DNA from: Aulostomus chinensis
Taxonomy: Eukaryota > Chordata > Actinopteri > Syngnathiformes > Aulostomidae
Length of the DNA stretch: 64,000 nt
Reading direction: 5' to 3'
Assembly: GCA_037954235.1 (NCBI GenBank)
Contig: JBBMOA010000002.1
Coordinates: forward strand, 19,502,509-19,566,508
The translations under genes and the position numbers were made by a program. Shown here piece by piece: positions 63,232-64,000 of this stretch. Numbering within the stretch: position 1 is the first letter of the stretch; each line of letters begins with the position of its first letter. The notes under the pieces are model-generated. The model did no database searches, was not told the origin of the DNA, and was given only the letters and a program-made list of their open reading frames with translations.

Positions 63232-64000
63232 ACACACACGTGGTGCGTTGTTTTATCTTTAGGGTAACAGGTTACAGTCAGTTAGTGCTGTAACACCAAA
63301 ATTTCTGGGATGAGATGCCATTTCTGTGAAAAGGAGGAGGAGGCATGTGATAGGACACTAACTTACCAATAACTTTAGGTTGGAGGGTGCAGTGCGAGGC
63401 GGAGGGAACGCATTGTCTGCTATCTCCAGATCTGGGTGCAAAACCTAAACAGAGAGTGAGTTTATCTGCAGATTATTTATTGGACTGTCACGCAGGAGTT
63501 ACTCTTATCAAGAGAAACTTTTAACAAATGCAACATTCCTCGAATGTGATGAGAAGATTTAATGGAAAAATAAAGAGCATCAGTTTTATTGAGAGGTCAA
63601 TAAAGCTTGTCTGGGGAAAACAATTCAAGTTCAACAATCCTCGAATGGGTTGTTTTTAATGCTTGTGTATCTGTGTGAAAGATGAACTCCTCGACATGTA
63701 CTGATTCTAAAAAAGACACGCATGTTATTTGGTGTTTGATTTTAGGTTTGTGAGGACCGTTAGAGGAAATAATGACACTTCCTTCCACAAAGGGCAGTTT
63801 GAGGTTTATGAGTAGACTTTAGGTTAAGTTAAGGTAAGGAAGTGGCCTGTGCCGTCGTGGTTTACCTTGGGTGCAGTTTGTCAATGATTGTCCTCACAAA
63901 GATGGCTGTGCAAATATGTCTTTGCTTACCAGGGACAGAGCAGTCTGTGTTTGATGTAGCAGAGGTTCGGGGAGGAGAGACAAGTGGATGCACTCTGGGA
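16162..64000 (-). CDS. sbf2: sbf2 (mtmr13), 33 coding exons (gene span; N-terminus outside window)
   Basis: SET-binding factor 2 / myotubularin-related protein 13. Family knowledge: a catalytically dead myotubularin that pairs with the active phosphatase MTMR2, with a DENN module acting as a Rab exchange factor; human loss causes Charcot-Marie-Tooth type 4B2. About 1571 codons are present, and human SBF2 has about 1850, so ~300 N-terminal residues lie beyond 64000. Domain order by window residue: DENN/dDENN (1-165), SBF2 linker domain (about 230-550), GRAM (about 550-680), myotubularin-like (about 780-1365), coiled coil (1365-1400), PH (1465-1571). The normal CX5R loop is replaced by SLEDGWDI, so it is inactive. 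SBF2 rather than SBF1 is supported by segment identity (YPGLLVVPQAVQDSSL, APKHISEKAFFD) and by the neighbour swap70. All 33 exon phases join without a frameshift. Confidence 0.96.
16509..16640 (-). CDS. sbf2: sbf2 exon e32: PH domain
   Basis: Acceptor gtttacacag, donor GTGAGT; 132 bp, 44 codons. Encodes [20 protein letters not shown] then TIGAPKHISEKAFFD. Confidence 0.97.
16715..16802 (-). CDS. sbf2: sbf2 exon e31: PH domain
   Basis: Acceptor gtccgcag, donor GTGAGT; 88 bp. Encodes SYEGILYKRGALLKGWKPRW then FVLDITKHQ, the first strands of the C-terminal PH domain. Confidence 0.97.
17504..17697 (-). CDS. sbf2: sbf2 exon e30: linker to PH domain
   Basis: 194 bp, donor GTGGGT. Tandem CAG acceptors allow a start at 17697 or 17694 (one Gln more or less, a NAGNAG site). 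Encodes RSMLHLPDSGLGEDHSTTTS then [20 protein letters not shown]. Confidence 0.93.
17774..17881 (-). CDS. sbf2: sbf2 exon e29: coiled coil
   Basis: Acceptor gttgctgcag, donor GTAAAT; 108 bp, 36 codons. Encodes DIEKLELELNQTPERWQTTL then ERVRISIQEDLKQEGN, the short coiled coil before the PH domain. Confidence 0.94.
17963..18187 (-). CDS. sbf2: sbf2 exon e28: end of myotubularin-like domain
   Basis: Acceptor tacctgcag, donor GTAAGC; 225 bp, 75 codons. Encodes VILKPSISIPSLNKWDLFTD, ETLSTGPCYDWRMM and VWPCYSSVSRAQPDAITKLL. The middle, acidic and Arg-rich, is diverged. Confidence 0.94.
18238..19824 (-). mobile_element. Tc1-like DNA transposon, full length, inactive
   Basis: 1587 bp bounded by TA on both sides (18236-18237, 19825-19826). 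Terminal inverted repeats of about 210 bp begin CAGKGGCTTGC and share 'gtattcataccccttgaact'. A second internal copy of the repeat ('gaagtattcagccccc') gives the IR/DR layout of fish Tc1 elements. The transposase reads on the minus strand in broken frames: an N-terminal part near 19065-19310 (LYGRVARRKPLLEENH) and a catalytic part near 18594-18950 (ILEENLLESAKD, PSQNPGLNHIE). Stops and frameshifts show it is dead. It lies in the sbf2 intron between e27 and e28, in the same sense as sbf2. Confidence 0.93.
19827..21103 (-). other. sbf2 intron, remainder
   Basis: AT-rich unique-looking sequence with a C-run (about 20062-20075), a short GA repeat (about 20155-20171) and an A-run (20649-20661). 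No gene or RNA seen. Confidence 0.4.
21104..21231 (-). CDS. sbf2: sbf2 exon e27: myotubularin-like domain
   Basis: Acceptor tgtcggcag, donor GTGAGT; 128 bp. Encodes LLFEDKGDKQARSGICIWEC then INRMHRRSPIFFNYLYSPSE. Confidence 0.96.
22568..22694 (-). CDS. sbf2: sbf2 exon e26: myotubularin-like domain
   Basis: Acceptor tgtccttgcag, donor GTCAGT; 127 bp. Encodes ILEQHPLEFEFNQYYLKFLA then YHHISNRFKNFLLDSDYERL. Confidence 0.96.
22719..22774. repeat. GA-rich repeat
   Basis: Imperfect GAGAGA/CAAGAGAG purine repeat 25-80 bases upstream of sbf2 e26 in the minus sense, where it reads as a CT-rich pyrimidine tract. Confidence 0.7.
23672..23857 (-). CDS. sbf2: sbf2 exon e25: myotubularin-like domain
   Basis: Donor GTGAGG; acceptor tctctgcag sits directly after a long TC microsatellite that forms the whole pyrimidine tract. 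186 bp, 62 codons. Encodes [40 protein letters not shown] and GFTPIFLQFLDCVHQ. Confidence 0.97.
23861..23929. repeat. (GA)n/(TC)n microsatellite at an acceptor
   Basis: Read on the minus strand, an almost pure (TC)n of about 65 bases ends in tctctgcag, the acceptor of sbf2 e25. Confidence 0.95.
24084..24464 (+). mobile_element. tRNA-derived SINE, intact, with 12-bp target duplication
   Basis: Same family as 4831-5153. A-box-like TGGTGCGGTGG; the B-box region 'ggcttgaaacctgg' is weaker than in the other copy. Tail of (GGAT)n at about 24445-24463. Perfect direct repeats acaaaaacaagg flank it at 24072-24083 and 24465-24476. It lies antisense within an sbf2 intron. Confidence 0.88.
24480..28000 (-). 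other. sbf2 intron (e24-e25), remainder
   Basis: Mostly unique AT-rich sequence. It holds a short CA run (26090-26105) and a fish repeat fragment at about 27533-27640. No exon-like or RNA feature found. Confidence 0.4.
27533..27640. repeat. common teleost repeat fragment
   Basis: 'tacctccgccaaggaagt...ggtggtctgaccacaggattatgcc...aggtggaaggatg' resembles the widespread fish repeat that begins 'cctccgccaaggaggttatg'. Decayed. Confidence 0.45.
28001..28102 (-). CDS. sbf2: sbf2 exon e24: dead phosphatase loop
   Basis: Acceptor tctccctcag, donor GTGAGA; 102 bp, 34 codons. Encodes LHKILQLALILVELLDSGSS then VLLSLEDGWDITTQ. Active myotubularins carry HCSDGWDR here; the catalytic Cys and Arg are Leu and Ile, so this domain cannot act as a phosphatase. 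Confidence 0.97.
28133..28162. repeat. (CA)n microsatellite near an acceptor
   Basis: About 15 CA units starting 30 bases upstream (minus sense) of sbf2 e24. Confidence 0.9.
28494..28670 (-). CDS. sbf2: sbf2 exon e23: myotubularin-like domain
   Basis: Donor GTGAGG; the acceptor gtctgtgcag is preceded by a TG-rich repeat in place of a normal pyrimidine tract. 177 bp, 59 codons. Encodes NCELVPVDFIDTRQVKASFK, then EDSFLKDLEDSEWILQ. Confidence 0.94.
28675..28730. repeat. (CACAGA)n/(CA)n repeat at an acceptor
   Basis: Read on minus as (TG)n with TGTGTC variants, ending directly in gtctgtgcag of sbf2 e23. Confidence 0.92.
29208..29386 (-). CDS. sbf2: sbf2 exon e22: myotubularin-like domain
   Basis: Acceptor tgcttgcag, donor GTGAGA; 179 bp. 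Encodes MWASLRSSSRLSQHPSTGDV then GARLAGKDL and QAALYIFGEKSHLR. Confidence 0.95.
29387..31180 (-). other. sbf2 intron (e21-e22), left part
   Basis: Unique-looking AT-rich intron sequence. No recognisable repeat or gene on either strand apart from a short G-rich run (30488-30501). Confidence 0.4.
31214..31278. repeat. Near-perfect inverted repeat (hairpin)
   Basis: Arms 31214-31240 and 31252-31278 are 27 bases each with two mismatches; the core is agctttctgaatcactagat. The 11-base loop and left flank contain further ctagat units (31189-31213). Confidence 0.85.
31486..31737 (+). other. Unidentified exon-like ORF, 83 codons, antisense to sbf2
   Basis: The frame begins GTG directly after a good acceptor (tttttcttag), with an in-frame TAG ending at 31485, and closes at TGA 31735-31737. 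The peptide starts VEFKLSLEQYQNDRIFSEFD and ends in a helix-prone stretch (FTEEQRQQLLSL, KLEVIRQLLQCFESQFKKAF). It looks protein-like and unlike the other stray frames. An ATTAAA at about 31873 and a poly(A) run at 31970-31981 follow. I do not recognise the family. It could be a terminal exon of a nested gene, a decayed retrocopy, or a transposon-carried fragment. Confidence 0.4.
32345..32428 (-). CDS. sbf2: sbf2 exon e21: candidate cassette exon (28 codons)
   Basis: Acceptor tttgtctgcag, donor GTGAGT; 84 bp, phase 1 on both sides, so it can be skipped without a frameshift. Encodes SERRTSRIPKMAPVHLDIPF then SNSFTRG. The human protein as I recall it passes directly from SPG to VWASLR, without this segment. 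Skipping here gives SPG-MWASLR. The alternative acceptor four bases inside breaks the frame with e20. Confidence 0.7.
33920..33991 (-). other. sbf2: Possible cryptic or alternative sbf2 exon
   Basis: 72 bases with acceptor aaaacag and a consensus donor GTAAGT, between e20 and e21. In the phase set by e20 it is open for 24 codons; a different phase gives VLCYPERSLKGTTDLDAMLY but would shift the frame. No match in the human protein as I recall it. Confidence 0.2.
34395..34535 (-). CDS. sbf2: sbf2 exon e20: myotubularin-like domain
   Basis: Acceptor ctgcttgtag, donor GTACAC; 141 bp. Encodes a Ser-rich start, SLEQEKYLQAILNSIPIYFK, and ends LIGFSP plus one base (phase 1). Confidence 0.93.
34790..34845. 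repeat. Short inverted repeat
   Basis: Arms tcttggatcttcgt (34790-34803) and acgaagatccaaga (34832-34845) are perfect 14-base complements with a 28-base loop, in an sbf2 intron. Confidence 0.7.
35279..35305. repeat. (CG)n(CA)n repeat near a donor
   Basis: 'gcgcacgcgcgcgcacacacac...' begins about 13 bases after the donor of sbf2 e19 in the minus sense. Confidence 0.85.
35321..35517 (-). CDS. sbf2: sbf2 exon e19: myotubularin-like domain
   Basis: Acceptor ttttcttcag, donor GTTGGT; 197 bp. Encodes YPGLLVVPQAVQDSSLHKVA, RCYRHNRLPVVCWKHPRTKA and LLRSGGFHGKSVVGLFKSQN. A TG/CG repeat begins 13 bases after the donor. Confidence 0.96.
35890..36091 (-). CDS. sbf2: sbf2 exon e18: myotubularin-like domain start
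   Basis: Acceptor gtcttccag, donor GTATAC; 202 bp. Encodes LRASEKSTMEQLVEQSCFRD then YQRLGLGTITASSSRSKSGE and NRLYSLCR. Confidence 0.95.
36219..36352 (-). CDS. sbf2: sbf2 exon e17: basic linker
   Basis: Acceptor tccttgcag, donor GTGAGA; 134 bp. Encodes TLSKTIVKGAKRAGKITMGR, a Lys/Arg-rich segment, and then a diverged stretch ending WHEDDDIS. Confidence 0.92.
36484..36659 (-). CDS. sbf2: sbf2 exon e16: between GRAM and phosphatase-like domain
   Basis: Acceptor tctttacag, donor GTTTCT; 176 bp. Encodes LIKVAFDEEVSSEMVEIFRK, then FAAGQTAPQLILPKQKERNT. Confidence 0.95.
37436..37560 (-). CDS. sbf2: sbf2 exon e15: GRAM domain
   Basis: Acceptor ctgtgttcag, donor GTAAAC; 125 bp. Encodes GEQAVIRAFPVSTLTKEKKI then SIPNQLQIMQEGLQLRSASF. 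Confidence 0.95.
37965..38160 (-). CDS. sbf2: sbf2 exon e14: GRAM domain
   Basis: Acceptor tcccttcag, donor GTAACT; 196 bp. Encodes PKIMRPALLPGEEFVSEGLR, then GREEATGGLLGGPHILPAEG and ALFLTTYRIIFKGIPHDPL. The GRAM domain is a PH-like fold used in membrane binding. Confidence 0.95.
38161..41587 (-). other. sbf2 intron (e13-e14)
   Basis: 3.4 kb, AT-rich and apparently unique. The plus-strand frame at 40097-40405 is long but has no recognised motif or splice context. Nothing else supported. Confidence 0.4.
41588..41661 (-). CDS. sbf2: sbf2 exon e13: leads into GRAM
   Basis: Acceptor acccacag, donor GTGAGT; 74 bp. Encodes IVAMQMEALEAVHRESRRLP then PIQK. Confidence 0.94.
41930..42102 (-). CDS. 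sbf2: sbf2 exon e12: SBF2 domain end
   Basis: Acceptor tgttttacag, donor GTACAT; 173 bp. Encodes IAGSVAESFDTESGFEDSET and DKVCTESGVTQEHIKSLHSM. Confidence 0.95.
43533..43804 (-). CDS. sbf2: sbf2 exon e11: SBF2 domain
   Basis: Acceptor cctttacag, donor GTCAGG; 272 bp. Includes EEQTAMDLAAEQLRSWPCLS, KEKQQELVKNEESTVFSQAI and WESGSNSIVTN. The first 10 residues are the least conserved. Confidence 0.95.
44021..44191 (-). CDS. sbf2: sbf2 exon e10: SBF2 domain
   Basis: Acceptor gttttgcag, donor GTAAGC; 171 bp, 57 codons. Encodes KLVVGVNQFAYTCIQDHPVW then TNQQFWEATFYSEVQGQIRA. Confidence 0.95.
45080..45290 (-). mobile_element. Degraded L1-like LINE reverse transcriptase fragment
   Basis: On the minus strand one frame reads ARQGCLWLSLLFVPAIQLFA and then HKLSLYADN. 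This matches the L1-type RT motifs RQGCPLSPLLF.LAIEPLA and LSLYADD, with YADD changed to YADN. Stops follow soon after. Remnant only; flanks are not recognisable. Confidence 0.7.
46967..47220 (+). mobile_element. tRNA-derived SINE, second family
   Basis: Starts gggcggcatggctcaggggt. A box TGGCTCAGGGGTAGAATGG and B box GGTTCGATCC are well kept. The body reads 'gtccttgagcaagatactga' and the end 'agcgctatataaaattgagt', the familiar fish SINE 3' end. The short sequence gagtccatttac is repeated at its 3' edge. Confidence 0.85.
47285..47350. repeat. LINE-end-like fragment
   Basis: 'actttattgcccctaaggggaaacgtcttgg' resembles a recurring fish LINE/UTR end ('tttattgtccccaaggggaaattcatcttgg'). Short and isolated. 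Confidence 0.4.
48594..48692 (+). repeat. Polypurine tract (G/A-rich, ~95 bases)
   Basis: Almost all purine from 'agacagatgggcaaggagg' to 'aaggggaagggggga', with few interruptions. It lies in the long e9-e10 intron. Confidence 0.7.
48693..53289 (-). other. sbf2 intron (e9-e10), right part
   Basis: AT-rich unique-looking sequence. Short open frames on both strands lack motifs or splice context. No RNA gene recognised. Confidence 0.4.
53290..53358 (-). CDS. sbf2: sbf2 exon e9: SBF2 domain, 23 codons
   Basis: A small exon in isolation: 6.7 kb of intron upstream and 9.1 kb downstream. Acceptor aacccacag, donor GTAAGG; 69 bp. Encodes DCSSSEEYTVAAALLPLSTA then FYR, which joins Q-DCSSSEEY and FYR-KLVVGVNQF. 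Confidence 0.93.
53506..53584. repeat. (CA)n microsatellite, long
   Basis: About 37 CA units, preceded by 'cactcactcactct'. It lies about 150 bases upstream (minus sense) of sbf2 e9. Confidence 0.95.
53585..57100 (-). other. sbf2 intron (e8-e9), left part
   Basis: AT-rich. A-rich low-complexity stretches at 55616-55660 and 55900-55960 generate Lys-rich spurious frames. No recognisable element. Confidence 0.4.
57519..57830 (-). pseudogene. Unidentified protein-like ORF, possible decayed gene fragment
   Basis: A minus-strand frame of about 100 codons opens immediately after an in-frame TAG that could be an acceptor. It reads EPSVLCSLMAEGLMMVLKNT, then AVYCERIGVGVSWGPYVPHD, then RVFRKPINLIVLQSEL. 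The 'GVSWGPY' core recalls PR/SET-type or IRF-type domains but I cannot place it. Two further minus-strand frames (57233-57460, 57121-57324) follow and may be frame-shifted continuation. Confidence 0.25.
58993..59049. repeat. (GT)n microsatellite
   Basis: Two GT runs separated by 'ggat', followed by a short G-run; intronic. Confidence 0.92.
60024..60173 (-). CDS. sbf2: sbf2 exon e8: SBF2 domain
   Basis: 150 bp, 50 codons. Encodes TLPAALRALKGKAARQCLTE then ELSLHVQQNRAILDHQQFDY. The acceptor ttaacag at 60174-60175 was chosen over ttccag ten bases inside because it alone keeps the frame with e7 and yields LETEK-TLPAALRALKGK. Donor GTAATA. Confidence 0.93.
60253..60350. repeat. common teleost repeat fragment
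   Basis: 'acctccacagaggaggttatgctttcacttgtgt...ttggttcatttgtttg' resembles the fish repeat with 'ccgccaaggaggttatgttttc'. Ends near 'ggcggagg', its inverted counterpart. Confidence 0.5.
60351..61224 (-). other. sbf2 intron (e7-e8), left part
   Basis: AT-rich unique-looking sequence. A plus-strand frame at 60675-60935 has no recognised motif. Nothing else seen. Confidence 0.4.
61225..61334 (-). CDS. sbf2: sbf2 exon e7: SBF2-domain start
   Basis: Acceptor gcggtccag, donor GTGAAA; 110 bp. Encodes SIMGKIGSVFNSARRLEVVR then NCISFIFDNKTLETEK, strongly conserved in SBF proteins. Confidence 0.94.
61462..61666 (-). CDS. sbf2: sbf2 exon e6
   Basis: Acceptor gtacttgcag, donor GTACGG; 205 bp. Begins ENPNPHMAFQKVPRPSEGSH and ends EKKCVVPAGPPV plus one base. 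The plus-strand open frame across this interval is its antisense shadow. Confidence 0.94.
61759..61857 (-). CDS. sbf2: sbf2 exon e5
   Basis: Acceptor gttttgcag, donor GTAAGA; 99 bp, 33 codons. Encodes LVALDIDSFRAEEVNPVKLQ then KHIRELSEQLYRN, following the dDENN domain. Confidence 0.92.
62133..62261 (-). CDS. sbf2: sbf2 exon e4: dDENN
   Basis: Acceptor catgatccag, donor GTACTG; 129 bp, 43 codons. Encodes TAFLGQRGLIENDFLTKVLD then GMAFAGFVSERGPPYRACDL. Confidence 0.95.
62854..62889. repeat. (CA)n microsatellite
   Basis: About 17 CA units in the intron between sbf2 e3 and e4. Confidence 0.93.
63076..63189 (-). CDS. sbf2: sbf2 exon e3: dDENN
   Basis: Acceptor gtttttccag, donor GTAAAA; 114 bp, 38 codons. 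Encodes DKEVRAVFLKLFAQLFQGYR and CLQLIRIHSEPVIHFHK, a signature of SBF dDENN. A TG/CA repeat lies about ten bases upstream of the acceptor. Confidence 0.95.
63198..63240. repeat. (CA)n microsatellite at an acceptor
   Basis: CA repeat with interruptions, starting nine bases upstream (minus sense) of sbf2 e3. Confidence 0.92.
63367..63444 (-). CDS. sbf2: sbf2 exon e2: DENN/dDENN linker
   Basis: Acceptor ctgtttag, donor GTAAGT; 78 bp, 26 codons, phase 0. Encodes VLHPDLEIADNAFPPPRTAP then SNLKLL. Confidence 0.92.
63930..64000 (-). CDS. sbf2: sbf2 exon e1 (cut by window edge): DENN
   Basis: Donor GTAAGC; the acceptor is outside. Encodes PECIHLSLLPEPLLHQTQTA then LSL, the conserved DENN segment preceding VLHPDLEIAD. 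Partial: only 71 bases are inside the window. Confidence 0.9.

Noticed and set aside
1..64000. CRISPR arrays, operons, toxin or defence systems, viral insertions
   Set aside because: The regular repeats are dinucleotide microsatellites. Gene structure is intron-containing eukaryotic. No retroviral gag/pol/env or other viral frame was recognised.

Overview
This is a ray-finned (teleost-type) fish nuclear genome segment. The evidence is split genes with canonical GT-AG introns, long CA/TG microsatellites, tRNA-derived SINEs, a Tc1-like transposon with IR/DR ends, and scattered L2-like and L1-like LINE remnants. There is no prokaryotic signal: no operons, ribosome binding sites, CRISPR array or phage/plasmid modules.

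Two protein-coding genes lie tail to tail. On the plus strand, 522-7487 carries the last nine coding exons of swap70, about 451 codons. They run from the middle of the N-terminal region through the PH domain and coiled coil to the stop; the first ~135 codons lie left of the window. On the minus strand, 64000 down to 16162 carries 33 coding exons of sbf2 (also called mtmr13), about 1571 codons. They run from inside the DENN region through dDENN, the SBF2 linker domain, GRAM, an inactive myotubularin phosphatase domain, a short coiled coil and the C-terminal PH domain. About 300 N-terminal codons lie right of the window. The exon phases chain without a break in both genes. The convergent swap70/sbf2 pair matches the arrangement I know from human 11p15.4, so this is conserved vertebrate synteny.

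Layout: 1-432 LINE 3' tail; 522-7487 swap70; 7488-16161 intergenic, with a foldback MITE, fragments of common fish repeats, a locally CpG-richer stretch at about 9.4-12.0 kb, a 24-base poly(C) run and the probable sbf2 3' UTR (about 14.9-16.16 kb); 16162-64000 sbf2. Large sbf2 introns hold a complete but dead Tc1-like element (18238-19824), an intact SINE with a 12-bp target duplication (24084-24464), a plus-strand exon-like ORF of unknown origin (31486-31737), an L1-like reverse transcriptase remnant (about 45080-45290) and a second tRNA-derived SINE family (46967-47220).

The two genes share no pathway operon-style; they are neighbours by descent. Swap70 is a PIP3-binding, Rac- and actin-linked protein. 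Sbf2 is a Rab exchange factor and phosphoinositide pseudophosphatase partner. I did not find an undescribed molecular system. The observations most worth a second look are a phase-symmetric candidate cassette exon in sbf2, several dinucleotide microsatellites sitting directly on splice sites, a two-copy long-inverted-repeat MITE family, and the unexplained ORFs at 31.5 kb and 57.5 kb.
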